64,000 nucleotides of DNA from CAVOHU01 sp963843385 (GTDB taxonomy: Bacteria > Acidobacteriota > Vicinamibacteria > Vicinamibacterales > JAKQTR01): positions 1,488,001 to 1,552,000 of the forward strand of contig CAWJJY010000007.1 of NCBI GenBank assembly GCA_963843385.1. Reading direction: 5' to 3'. This document shows, piece after piece, positions 17,023 to 26,027 of this stretch (positions are counted from its first letter, which is position 1; every line of letters begins with the position of its first letter). Position numbers and translations under genes: made by a program. The notes under the pieces were generated by a model. It did not search any database and was not told the DNA's origin. It worked only from the letters and a program-made list of their open reading frames with translations.

Positions 17023-19911
17023 CTATTTCCTGGGACTCACGCGCTTCACCTCGGCGTCCCGATCAAGGAAACTCTGACCCGACGTGATCCAGCTCTCGGC
17101 CGCTGCGCCCTTCAGGTAGTGCCCGAACCATGCAAGGATGCGGCGCTGGTAGTCGGTCTGGTTCTTCTTCTGACGCAGGCCGTGATCCTCGCCGATGTAG
17201 GCCGCCATCACGACGTTCTTCCGCGCCCGGCGGGCGATGTTGTACAGCTCGATGCTCTGGTGCCACGCAACGGTGCCGTCGCTGTCTCCTGCCTCGAGCA
17301 GCAGCGGCACGCTCATGTTCTGCACGTTGAAGACGGCCGAGTTGTCCACGTACGCCTTGAAGTCTTCGTAGAGCGCGACCTCCATGCGTTCCTGCCCGGT
17401 CTCGATGTGGTCGGTCTCGGCGATGCCCGAATTCCAGTGGTGGTCGCCGTAGTAGCTCACCAGGTCGGTGATCGGCGCCCCCGCGACCGCTGCCGCGAAG
17501 ACTCCCGTCGTGTGGGTCGCGAGGTAGGCCGAGTCGAACCCTCCCATCGAGTGCCCGACCACGCCGACCCGCTTGGGATCGACGACGCCCATCTGGACGA
17601 CTTTCTTCACGCCTGCGGTCACGCACTGCACGACCGACACCCCGGGCTGTCTTGGGGTGAACACGATGTCGGGCTGAAAGACGAAGTACCCCTGGCTGGT
17701 GAACACGCTGGTGTTGTAGTACTCCCGGTCGGATGGCACCACGTAACGGTGTACGTTCTGGGAGAGCAATTCGTAGATGTACACGATCATCGGATAGGTC
17801 TTGCCCGCCTCGTAGCCGGCCGGGTAGTACAACGCGCCCTGCAGCACGCGCCCCTTGTCGGTCTTGTACTCGAGCAGTTCACTGCGGCCCCACGCGAACT
17901 TCGCCTGGAACGGGTTTGTGGTGGTGACCTGCTTCGCGTCCTTGAGATCTGCTCCGCCGACAAAGACATCGGGCGAGTCGTCATAGTCCTGCGCCGTGAA
18001 CGCGAAGACGTTCGCACCCTTCGCCTTCGCCAGGCCGCCAACGCCCTTATCGAGCCAGACGAGCCGATCGACGCCGGCTGGGCGGGCGAGGCGGCCGTAT
18101 CCCGACTTCTTGGTTCGCTCTCCAAACAGGCTGACGTAGACAGGGCCGGCCAGATCGATCCACTCCTCATCCGGGTCCATCCGGACCAGGCGGTGTCTCA
18201 CCTGTTCGGCTGCGCCGTTTGTGAGCCGACGGGCCGTCGTCCCGTCTGACGCCACCTCCCAGATGTCGAACTTGTCGTACAGCAGCACCGCCGCGTCGTC
18301 TTTGGTCCAGCCCGCGACGCCAAAGGGCGGCTTCTGCGCGATGGTCTCGTCCGACTCCTTGTTGATGAAGCTGGTGACCACCGCCTTGGTGATGTTGGTG
18401 ATCGCGTGCGTCGCGGTATTGATCGTCCAGTAATGATCGTCCTGCAGGAAGAGCAGGTACTTTCCGGAGGGACCGGCCTGCAGGTACTGATCGTTGATGC
18501 CTTCCTTCAGCGTGGTCCGTTCTCCAGTGCGCAGGTCGGCCAGGTAGACGTCGGAGGACGGGCGACCGATCGTGCGATTCATGGCGTATCGGGACCATTC
18601 GGAGACGTAGGCGAGGCCGGAGCGCCGAATCGGCGTCACCTGTTCGTTGATGGCGTCCTTGCCGATCGACACCAGTTTGCCGGCCTCGAGGTGCAGCGCG
18701 GCCAGCGTGTTGCGGCGCCGATCCGCCGACGCGCTGGTCTTCTGCCGCGGCATGACGAAGACATCCGCGTAGTGCCAGATCTCGACACTGGCGGGCTCGG
18801 CGGCGGCGACCGGTGCCGGTTCCTTCTCCTTCGACGTCCCCTGGTCGGCATTCCCTGCGTCGCCTGCCGGCTTTCCGCCTCGACCCGCCGGCGCCGGCTT
18901 CTCGTCCCACTTTGCGATACCCAGGAACAATTCCGCGCCATCGTCAGACCATGCCAGCCTGCGGAAGGCCACCGTTCGCATGCCGCTCGGGAATGCGGAG
19001 TCTGCCGCCGGATCGTACACGCGGGCCCGCTCTTTCTGCCCGAGACCGGTCCACGACAACACGGCGTATGTCGACCCGTCGCGCTTGTCGTCGGTCTTCG
19101 CGCGCAGGACGGCGAGATCTGATGCGTTCTTTCTCCAGGCCAGGCCCGTGTAGGTCGAGGCCGACCAGTCGAGCACCCGTAGAGATCCGGTTGACGGGTC
19201 GAACGTCTGCACGCCGTTGCCCACCTTGCCTTCGGTGCTGATGATCAGGGCGAGCAGGTGCGACGTCTCCGCATCCTGCCATGCGAACTGGGCCACGTTG
19301 CCCAGCGTCGTCTCACGGCCGTCGGCGAGTTGCCTGACGATCAGCGTGGAGCCCGGAGCATCCTCCGCGAGGTCCGCGCCCGGCCCGCCGCCGCGTCCGC
19401 CTCCCGCGGCTGGCGGCGCAGGCGCCGCGGGTCCCGAGCCGCGCTCCGGCGGGTACCTCCGCATCGCGAGAAACAGCCCGTCGCCGCTGAAGGCGAACGA
19501 CTCGATGCCATCGACGGTGGACATCTCGCCCGACGCGACGTTCAACAGGCCGAGCTTGTTCTGAATCGGCTTTTTCTCGGTTCTCAGCCGCTCCTGCTCA
19601 GCCTCGGACTGCCCCACTGAATAGGCCGCCCATTTCGAATCTGCCGAATAGGCGACCTGGATTCCAAACGCTGCGACCTTCGTCACGCCGTCGGCCAGCC
19701 GCGTGATTCGCAGTTCGTTGTTCCCGTTCGACCGATTGACGCGGTAGGCAAGGGCCCCGCCGTTGGGGGCGAGGCCTCCGCGGGTTCCCGCTGACACCAG
19801 GCTCTCCCACTGGCCATAGTCCGTGAAGGTGGCCGGCGGCTTCACTTGAGCACCGGGAGTGGCCGTCAGGATGAGGGCACAGAAGAGGGCGAAGATGGCG
19901 ACGCGTTTCAT
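17023..19911 (-). CDS. Exported S9 family prolyl oligopeptidase-type peptidase
   Basis: A 962-residue protein with a signal peptide (MKRVAIFALFCALILTATPGA) and AAGGAA before the start. The N-terminal two thirds form the propeller typical of S9 enzymes, interrupted by Gly/Pro-rich low-complexity inserts (about 160-180 and 325-355). The C-terminal alpha/beta hydrolase domain carries GHSMGGF (Ser near 787), EAGDSDG (Asp near 876) and GEDHGL (His near 910), giving the full Ser-Asp-His triad. It would cleave short peptides in the periplasm or outside. Larger than a standard ~700-residue S9 enzyme, in line with the acidobacterial long form. An alpha/beta hydrolase gene precedes it by 16 bases and is probably cotranscribed. 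Confidence 0.92.
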   Translation of the reverse strand: MKRVAIFALFCALILTATPGAQVKPPATFTDYGQWESLVSAGTRGGLAPNGGALAYRVNRSNGNNELRITRLADGVTKVAAFGIQVAYSADSKWAAYSVGQSEAEQERLRTEKKPIQNKLGLLNVASGEMSTVDGIESFAFSGDGLFLAMRRYPPERGSGPAAPAPPAAGGGRGGGPGADLAEDAPGSTLIVRQLADGRETTLGNVAQFAWQDAETSHLLALIISTEGKVGNGVQTFDPSTGSLRVLDWSASTYTGLAWRKNASDLAVLRAKTDDKRDGSTYAVLSWTGLGQKERARVYDPAADSAFPSGMRTVAFRRLAWSDDGAELFLGIAKWDEKPAPAGRGGKPAGDAGNADQGTSKEKEPAPVAAAEPASVEIWHYADVFVMPRQKTSASADRRRNTLAALHLEAGKLVSIGKDAINEQVTPIRRSGLAYVSEWSRYAMNRTIGRPSSDVYLADLRTGERTTLKEGINDQYLQAGPSGKYLLFLQDDHYWTINTATHAITNITKAVVTSFINKESDETIAQKPPFGVAGWTKDDAAVLLYDKFDIWEVASDGTTARRLTNGAAEQVRHRLVRMDPDEEWIDLAGPVYVSLFGERTKKSGYGRLARPAGVDRLVWLDKGVGGLAKAKGANVFAFTAQDYDDSPDVFVGGADLKDAKQVTTTNPFQAKFAWGRSELLEYKTDKGRVLQGALYYPAGYEAGKTYPMIVYIYELLSQNVHRYVVPSDREYYNTSVFTSQGYFVFQPDIVFTPRQPGVSVVQCVTAGVKKVVQMGVVDPKRVGVVGHSMGGFDSAYLATHTTGVFAAAVAGAPITDLVSYYGDHHWNSGIAETDHIETGQERMEVALYEDFKAYVDNSAVFNVQNMSVPLLLEAGDSDGTVAWHQSIELYNIARRARKNVVMAAYIGEDHGLRQKKNQTDYQRRILAWFGHYLKGAAAESWITSGQSFLDRDAEVKRVSPRK

Positions 19912-19927
19912 CGAGTTCCTTCCTTGT

Positions 19928-20755
19928 TCAATGGTCCTTGGATGCCAGGCTCGAAGCGAGGTGCGCGAGGACGAGCTCATGGACCACCGGGTCTGTAAAC
20001 CCGCCATGTCCTCCTCCAGCCACCGTATAGAACGTGACGGGGACACCAATGCGCCGCAACGCCGCGTTGAGCAATTCGCTCTGGTGATGAGGCACCAGTT
20101 GGTCCCCATCCCCATGAACGATGAGGAACGGCGGCGCAGCAGGATGAAGGTACGCGACGGGATTGGCTGACGCAACCTGCTCCTGCATCTCCTGGATTGG
20201 TCCGCCGATCAGCCGGGACTCCGGAGAGTCCGGATCGTCATGAACGAGCCCGCCGGGCGGCCTGTGGGCATCCATCCGGAGGAAGTCGGTCGGCCCGAAG
20301 AAGTCCACGACCGCCTGAACGGCGCTGTTCTGCTCGAGGTTCCCCCCGACGTCGAACCGGTTGGTGAGGCCCGTCGCGCCCATCATTGCGGCGAGATGTC
20401 CGCCAGCCGACTCGCCCCACGTGCCGATGCGGTCGGGGTCGAACCCGAGGCCGACGGCATGCGCCCGCAGCCATCGAACGGCAGCCTTGCAGTCCTCGAT
20501 CTGCGCGGGGAACCGTGCATCGCTGCTCAATCGGTAGCCGGTCGATGCGACGGCATACCCGCTCGCCAGCAGGAAGATCGGGACGTTGTCCGCCTTGCTC
20601 CCGGAATGAAAGCCCCCGCCGTGAATCCAGACGACCAGCGGCACACGCTGCGCGTCGGGCGGCACGTAGAGGTCGAGCCTGTGCCGAGGGTGCCCGTCTT
20701 CGATATACGGGAGATTCCGGTGGACGGCGGTGCCTCGTGGCAGGCGGGGTCGCAT
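19928..20755 (-). CDS. Alpha/beta hydrolase, esterase/lipase-like
   Basis: A 275-residue enzyme with the oxyanion motif HGGG (45-48), nucleophile elbow GESAG (Ser116) and a C-terminal IVHGDGDQLVPHHQ and GGGHGGF that supply Asp and His. This is the hormone-sensitive-lipase/BD-FAE type arrangement that cleaves small esters. No signal peptide is evident from the chosen Met, and upstream in-frame starts add an arginine-rich extension, so the exact start is uncertain. It precedes the S9 peptidase by 16 bases on the same strand. Confidence 0.85.
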   Translation of the reverse strand: MRPRLPRGTAVHRNLPYIEDGHPRHRLDLYVPPDAQRVPLVVWIHGGGFHSGSKADNVPIFLLASGYAVASTGYRLSSDARFPAQIEDCKAAVRWLRAHAVGLGFDPDRIGTWGESAGGHLAAMMGATGLTNRFDVGGNLEQNSAVQAVVDFFGPTDFLRMDAHRPPGGLVHDDPDSPESRLIGGPIQEMQEQVASANPVAYLHPAAPPFLIVHGDGDQLVPHHQSELLNAALRRIGVPVTFYTVAGGGHGGFTDPVVHELVLAHLASSLASKDH

Positions 20756-20990
20756 TGGTCGTGGAGATTGTGTCCGCAACCGCTGGCCCGAGGCAACCAC
20801 TCCCGGGGTTGGGCCGGTACACCGTGCGGCGCGTGTCGCGACCATTGAGGAGAGTCGCGCGAGCCTCACGTTCGCCGATTTCGTGAAGGTGGATGTGCTG
20901 GACACGCTCGAGCGGCAAGGGCGGGATCTTCCCGCGCGGCCATCGCCGTATCGCGTCAAGCTAGTGGATGAGAACGCTGAGGCCTCGTGC

Positions 20991-21552
20991 CTAGTACGGA
21001 CGCCGGCCTATCGTGTTGCCGGCCGGACGATACTGGCACACCCACACCTGTCCGGAGTTGGAGCAGACGGTGATCGCGCATCCGACCTCCCGGGTGTCGC
21101 GCCAGACCAGTTGTGTGTAATGACCGCATTGCTGCCCACGCGTGCAGCGGTTGCCCGAGTACCGAGTAGTACCGGTATTCCTCTCCCCACGAGTCGACGA
21201 CCTGGGACGGCGTGACCAGCTCGAACTGCCGGCTCCGCCCTTGTCGGAGAGGACCCATGAAGAAGAGGTTTTCCCCGACGCCAGCCTGACGGCTGTGTTC
21301 GAGGCGGCAGCCCCGGCGCGCGAGTGAATTGGCCCACTGCTGGGCCGACCCGGCCAGATCAGTCGACCAGCGAACGGGCCCGACATTGACGCGGGATCTC
21401 CATTCGTTATGTGCCGTGATGAACTCGTTCCGGACCGCAGCATTGAGCTGAAGGGGCCCTTGCGAGGACGAGCCTGCGACGAGAATCATCGCCGCGCCCA
21501 GCGCGCACCATCGCAGCCGCGCTCGAACCGCTCGATGCGATCGGTCGCTCAT
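20991..21552 (-). pseudogene. CAP/SCP-domain exported protein, frameshifted by a 7-bp duplication
   Basis: A cysteine-rich secretory (CAP, PR-1/SCP) domain protein. Frame one starts MSDRSHRAVRARLRW at 21552, with a signal-like helix, then AVRNEFITAHNEWRSRV, VRWSTDLAGSAQQWA and VGENLFF. Frame two continues with NRCTRGQQCGHYTQLVW, VGCAITVCS and WVCQYRP, the classic second half. The join is at a tandem duplication of CCGAGTA (21155-21161 and 21162-21168). Removing one copy restores EYRYYSGNRCTRG and a full-length product of about 185 residues. Unrepaired, the product loses the CAP signature and its cysteines. The start overlaps the upstream RlmD-like stop as ATGA, implying translational coupling. 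Confidence 0.8.
21155..21168. repeat. 7-bp tandem duplication inside the CAP gene
   Basis: Two abutting copies of CCGAGTA (minus strand TACTCGG). The second copy shifts the reading frame of the CAP-domain gene; removing one copy restores it. Confidence 0.85.
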
Positions 21553-23030
21553 CTCGCTGTCCCTCCGCGAGCCCTCTTGAGGGTGCCACGGCCACGGTCG
21601 AGCACCGCCACCGTCTCGACATGTGCCGTGTGCGGAAACATGTCGATCGGTTGCACCCGGGTGCAGGTGTACCCGGATGACATCAGGACTTGCAGATCGG
21701 ACGCCAGCGTTTCGGGGTTGCACGACACATAGACGATACGGACCGGTTGTACTTCGCTCGACAGCCAGCCCAGGACGCCGGGGGCGCTCCCCTGGCGCGG
21801 CGGGTCGAGGACGACCAGATCAGGCCTCTGCCCCGAGTCGAGTCGAAACCGTCCGGCGGCCAGGCTTTCGACCCGAGCGCAGACGAACCGGCACGCCGAT
21901 GCTGAGATGTGGTTCAGCCGGCGGCTCGCCTCGCCGTCCTGGACGGCCTCGGGGTCTTCTTCGACAGCAGTAACCCGAGCGCCTCCGCTGGCCAGCGGAA
22001 GCGAGAACAGGCCGGCGCCCGCGTACAAATCGAGCACGCGCGGCGAATGACCTGCATGCTCGATCACGACCTGGACCAGCAGGTCAGTGGCCGAGATGTT
22101 GGTCTGGAAAAACGCCGTCGGCGAGATCAGGAACGAACGGCCCGCCACGACTTCCCTGGCACGAGCGGCTCCGTGAATTCTCAGGGTGGTTTCACCAAAG
22201 ATCAACGGCCCGGAATGGTTGTGCACGTTCAGGTGGAATCCCTCGGGCGGCGAGTTCCCATTGAGCACACCCCGCACCGCCGGACGCAGCGCCTTGTCGT
22301 TGCGCGTCACCACCATCGTGGCCAGCCGTTCGCCAGTTGCCCTCGCCACCCGCACGACGATGTGCCGTGCCAGGCCGCGACGACCATCGGGTGTGGCAGC
22401 CTCGATGTGCCGCTGTCTCAGCGAGTCGCGGACGGCGAACGCCACCTGGTTGCCTCGCTCGTCATGGACCGGGCACTCGTCAACCGCGACCACCTCCTGC
22501 GATCGCCGCCGGTAGTGCCCCATCACGAGGCCTCCCGCGGCGCCGCCGAACACGAAATGGACCTTGTTGCGGAACCCTCTTGGGGAACCTTCGTGGTGTT
22601 CGCCCACATCTTCAGCCGGCCCGCCACCGTCGTGCGATGAACCCGAGGCCGCCGAGCCCGCCCCGCCATGGAGGACCGCTTCCACGGGCGGAGCGCCCCG
22701 GCCCAGTCGGCGCCTGAGCCACTGCGCGACCAGGTTGCGCTTGATGCGAAGTTGTTCCGCGTACGCGATGTGCTGCCAGGCACAGCCTCCGCACGTTCCG
22801 GCGTGACGGCAGATCGGGTTCACCCGAAAGGGCGACGCCGACACGACGCGCACCAGCTCGCCACGAAGCCTGCCGCTTCCCGCTTCACCGACACGCGCTT
22901 CGACCCGCTCCCCCGGGAGGACATCGTCGATCAGAACGGGGCGCGTGCCGAGCATGGCATAGCCGGCGCCATCGCCGGCCGGATCGATGCCCTCGATCAC
23001 GAGTGTCTCGAGAGACGCCACCCGAGGCAC
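21549..23030 (-). CDS. rlmD: 23S rRNA (uracil-5-)-methyltransferase, RlmD/TrmA family
   Basis: A 493-residue class I SAM-dependent RNA methyltransferase. The N-terminal ~60 residues form a TRAM domain (LVIEGIDPAGDGAG, RPVLIDDVLPGERV). An iron-sulfur site uses Cys74, Cys80 and Cys83 (ICRHAGTCGGCAWQH) plus a later Cys in DECPVH. The SAM domain has VLDLYAGAGLFSLPLA, VVLDPPRQG and the catalytic-cysteine motif YVSCNPETLASDL. It methylates U to m5U; whether the target is 23S U1939, U747 or tRNA U54 cannot be told from sequence alone. A Gly/Ser-rich insert at about 115-145 is unusual. Its stop overlaps the CAP gene start by four bases. Confidence 0.88.
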   Translation of the reverse strand: MPRVASLETLVIEGIDPAGDGAGYAMLGTRPVLIDDVLPGERVEARVGEAGSGRLRGELVRVVSASPFRVNPICRHAGTCGGCAWQHIAYAEQLRIKRNLVAQWLRRRLGRGAPPVEAVLHGGAGSAASGSSHDGGGPAEDVGEHHEGSPRGFRNKVHFVFGGAAGGLVMGHYRRRSQEVVAVDECPVHDERGNQVAFAVRDSLRQRHIEAATPDGRRGLARHIVVRVARATGERLATMVVTRNDKALRPAVRGVLNGNSPPEGFHLNVHNHSGPLIFGETTLRIHGAARAREVVAGRSFLISPTAFFQTNISATDLLVQVVIEHAGHSPRVLDLYAGAGLFSLPLASGGARVTAVEEDPEAVQDGEASRRLNHISASACRFVCARVESLAAGRFRLDSGQRPDLVVLDPPRQGSAPGVLGWLSSEVQPVRIVYVSCNPETLASDLQVLMSSGYTCTRVQPIDMFPHTAHVETVAVLDRGRGTLKRARGGTAR

Positions 23031-23266
23031 TTAGCGCCCTCCCTGTTCGTCCGTGAGTCGGGCACCGAACTCGGCGTGCGCACACGCGGTAACGCTGGTA
23101 GGCTGTTGGAGCGGGGCCATGTGGGACCGAGCCGGATTGTACCACCGCCAGACCTCGCGGCTCCCGGCCGGCACGAGCCCGATGACCGGGCTCGCTCCAT
23201 GGGTGGCCTCGCGTCCAGAGACGGATGGACCGGCGTCGTGAATCCGACGTGATGAAGGATGTCCTG

Positions 23267-23896
23267 ATGCGAACCTACCGTGCCGGCGACACCGTCGAGG
23301 ATCTCTGCCGAGCGTGCAAGATCGATCGGCTCCACTCGGTCATCGCGGCCGACGAGAATGGCAGGCCGGTCCGCGTGCAGTGCGACTACTGCGGCAGCCA
23401 GCACAACTTCCGGGGCGGTCCGACCGGAACCGCCGCGGATTCCCCGGAGCGGATGCCGTCACCCGATCACGTCCGGATCAGCCCCAATCAGTCTGTTCCT
23501 CTCGTTTCCACCCGAGAGCGAGCCGCGGAGCCCATCATGCTGGATCCCTCGGACAAGGTCGACCTCGAGATGCTGCTGCGGCGGATCATCCGCGAGGAAA
23601 CTGGGTTGACAATGACAACGCCCGCCGAGAAATGGCGAGGCGGATCGATGGTGCTCCGGCCGGCGAACCCGGCGCTGCAGGAGAAGGCCTGGCCAATCGA
23701 GTCCTTCTTCCACAAGGTCGTGATGATCCGCAACCGCCTGCGCACGCTCGAGCAGCAGATCAACAGTCTCGAGATGCCCGACGATGCGAAGGTCAGGATC
23801 CAGAGCTACATCACGGGCTGCTACGGGTCGCTGACCAGCTTCAACGTGTTGTTCGCCGTCGAGGCCGACCAGTTCAGAGGATCCGGGAGCGAGTAA
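23267..23896 (+). CDS. Zinc-ribbon protein with C-terminal helical domain, function unknown
   Basis: A 209-residue protein. The N-terminus has a four-cysteine zinc ribbon (Cys14, Cys17, Cys39, Cys42: LCRACK and CDYCGSQHNF). A variable Pro/Ser-rich linker follows, then a helical domain (about 85-205) with VDLEMLLRRIIREETG, WPIESFFHKVVMIRNRLRTLEQQIN and a C-terminal SYITGCYGSLTSFNVLF. The start at 23267 is preferred because AAGGA lies seven bases upstream; 23252 is the alternative. The helical part predicts an alpha-helical bundle. It diverges from the RlmD-like gene across 236 bases. No family function is known to me. Confidence 0.75.
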   Translation: MRTYRAGDTVEDLCRACKIDRLHSVIAADENGRPVRVQCDYCGSQHNFRGGPTGTAADSPERMPSPDHVRISPNQSVPLVSTRERAAEPIMLDPSDKVDLEMLLRRIIREETGLTMTTPAEKWRGGSMVLRPANPALQEKAWPIESFFHKVVMIRNRLRTLEQQINSLEMPDDAKVRIQSYITGCYGSLTSFNVLFAVEADQFRGSGSE

Positions 23897-23919
23897 CGGC
23901 ATCCTTGGCTCTCTGCCGG

Positions 23920-25626
23920 TTACGGCAGCCGCCGGGCGGGCATCGGTGGGCCCCCGGTGGATTTCACCAGTCCAGTAACCGCCCCCTTGGCGTCGCGGAC
24001 GAAACTGACGGTCAACGCCGATTCGCGCGCGAAGAACTCGCCGGGCGCCGACGCGGACAGCACCGTACCGCGCTCCCCCGTCGGCTGGATCACGAGATGA
24101 TCGCGTTCGACGCTCACCTTCTGGAGGATTCCTGTCAGCAGTTCGTACTCGCCGGCGTACTCGGCGAGCAGTTGCGCTGAGACGGGAACCTCAACTCGCG
24201 GCTCGGGCTTCGCCTCCGAGACCCGGTCCGCCGTCTCGTTGAGAGTCCAGTCCGTCACCTTCAACCGGGAGACCTGCCCGGCGGTATCTCGCTCGAACTG
24301 CAGCCGCCACGTGACGCTCGTTGAGCGAAACGCCTCCGGCCCGACCATGGCCATCGGCATCCTGTCGAGACCGGGCAGTTGCAGATAGAGCTCGTCGCCA
24401 TCCCTCAGGACCTGGTAGGTGGTCCTGCCTTCGGCGCGGAACGTCCCGACAAAGTCTCCGACCGAGACCCCGGCCATCGAAACCGGCTTGATGTCCGGGA
24501 CCGGCTGGCCGATCGCGCGGGCCGCGAGCCGGTGCGCCGTGGTCTGAGGCGGAATGACGAACGAGAACACGTTCGAGAGAATTGCCACGTACACGTGGTC
24601 ATCAGGCAGCCTGAGTGCGTAGGTCAAGTACCCGCTGATGCCGCCTGAATGTTCGTGAACCACGTGCCCGTCATACTGCCCGATGTTCCATCCGTACCCG
24701 TACCCGGTCGACGTCCCGTCATTCAGGCGGAACGGCGTGAACATCCTCTCCATCGACGCCTTGCCGATCACCCTTCCTGCGCTGAGCGCGCGATCCCACG
24801 CCGCCAGGTCGTCTACCGTCGAGAGCAGCCCGCCGGCGCCGCTCGGATGAAATGTGCGGCTGCGTGACGGCAGCACGTTGAGCACGCGACCGTCCTGCAA
24901 GTCGTACCCGGGCGTCCGAAACGGGATGATCCGTCGTCTGTCTGCATAGGAGGTTGCCGTCATGCCGAGGGGCTTGAAGAACCGCTGGTCGAGGAACTCT
25001 CCAAAGCTCTGCCCCGTCGCCTGCTCGATGACGGCCGCAAGCAGGTTGTATCCCCAGTTCAGATACGCCCACCGCTGGCCTGGTGCCGAGTCGGCCGGCT
25101 GATCCTTGTACCATTCCGACATCACGTCGACGACGCGGGCGTCCTCTCTGGCGGTGGCCCTCAGGTCACCAAGGTCCGTCAGGGCGCTGATTCCCGACGT
25201 GTGCGTCAGCAGATGTTCGAGCGTGATGTGGGCGCCGTGCGACGGGAAGGCGGGCAGCCACTTCGTGACGTCATCGCCCGGCGTGAGCTTGCCGTCCTCG
25301 GCAAGCGCGAGGATTCCGGCGGCAGTGAATTGCTTGGTGAGCGACGCCAGCGGCATCACCATCTCCGGCCGCATCGGCACCTGCAGCTCCACGTTCGCCA
25401 GTCCGTACGCTCTTCTGAGCAGCACGCGGCCGTCCTTGACGACGATGACGACCGCTCCCGGACCGTCGGCACGATAGGCCGCCGAGATGATGGCGTCGAG
25501 ATCGCGCGCGAGTGTGTCTTCGTGCAGCTGTGGGCCAGGCACCCGAGGGCCGAGGCTGACGCAGCCAAGCCATCCCACCGCGACGAGCGTTGCGGCCGAT
25601 GGCCATGCGGAATGACGTATCTTCAT
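23920..25626 (-). CDS. Serine hydrolase, beta-lactamase/D-alanyl-carboxypeptidase fold, lipoprotein
   Basis: A 568-residue protein. The N-terminus has a lipobox-like LGC (Cys22), so it is probably a periplasmic lipoprotein. The penicillin-binding-protein-like domain (about 45-390) has the nucleophile motif SLTK (95-98), the YLN motif (188-190) and HEHSGGISGY corresponding to the KTG-equivalent box. A C-terminal beta-rich domain (about 420-568) with FRAEGRTTYQVLRDGDELYLQLPG resembles the DUF3471-type extension. Such enzymes act as esterases, peptidases or amidases; the substrate is not deducible. The start has no strong ribosome site. It diverges from the symporter gene. Confidence 0.88.
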   Translation of the reverse strand: MKIRHSAWPSAATLVAVGWLGCVSLGPRVPGPQLHEDTLARDLDAIISAAYRADGPGAVVIVVKDGRVLLRRAYGLANVELQVPMRPEMVMPLASLTKQFTAAGILALAEDGKLTPGDDVTKWLPAFPSHGAHITLEHLLTHTSGISALTDLGDLRATAREDARVVDVMSEWYKDQPADSAPGQRWAYLNWGYNLLAAVIEQATGQSFGEFLDQRFFKPLGMTATSYADRRRIIPFRTPGYDLQDGRVLNVLPSRSRTFHPSGAGGLLSTVDDLAAWDRALSAGRVIGKASMERMFTPFRLNDGTSTGYGYGWNIGQYDGHVVHEHSGGISGYLTYALRLPDDHVYVAILSNVFSFVIPPQTTAHRLAARAIGQPVPDIKPVSMAGVSVGDFVGTFRAEGRTTYQVLRDGDELYLQLPGLDRMPMAMVGPEAFRSTSVTWRLQFERDTAGQVSRLKVTDWTLNETADRVSEAKPEPRVEVPVSAQLLAEYAGEYELLTGILQKVSVERDHLVIQPTGERGTVLSASAPGEFFARESALTVSFVRDAKGAVTGLVKSTGGPPMPARRLP

Positions 25627-26027
25627 CGGCGAACCCTCGTCTGACGGGCCGAAAATCCTATGATGCCTCCCGGGTCCGCACAATTGCCACAGGATTTCCG
25701 CCGGCAGCACGCGACCTCCCGTGATTGACGGCCGACCAGATCGGCTCCTGGCAGGCCGGATGTCACCACGTGCTGCCCGACGCTGGGGTCGTCCACGTGC
25801 CGGTCGCCCACACCGGTCCCGGGGCTCAATCGAGGAGGGAGCGTTCCCCCCTGGCACGCGGACCAGGAGCCCGCCGGGTCCATTCCCGGCGCGTACCTAA
25901 TTCGACCGGAGCGCCGGGGTTGGAGATTTCGCGGCGGTGGGCAGGATGAGGCCGAAGAGGCGTGTGCTATCGTGTCCCGACCGGCAACAGAAGCACGACG
26001 TGTCACCTCCCTGAGTGAATCATCGCC
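25627..26027. other. Divergent promoter region, no gene
   Basis: 400 bases between the minus-strand serine hydrolase and the plus-strand symporter, so it should contain both promoters. No obvious -35/-10 pair, operator or protein-like frame could be singled out. Confidence 0.45.

Noticed and set aside
16423..18249. Long plus-strand frame over the lipoprotein and S9 genes
   Set aside because: It crosses two real genes and the gap between them; no ribosome site and Arg/His-rich composition.
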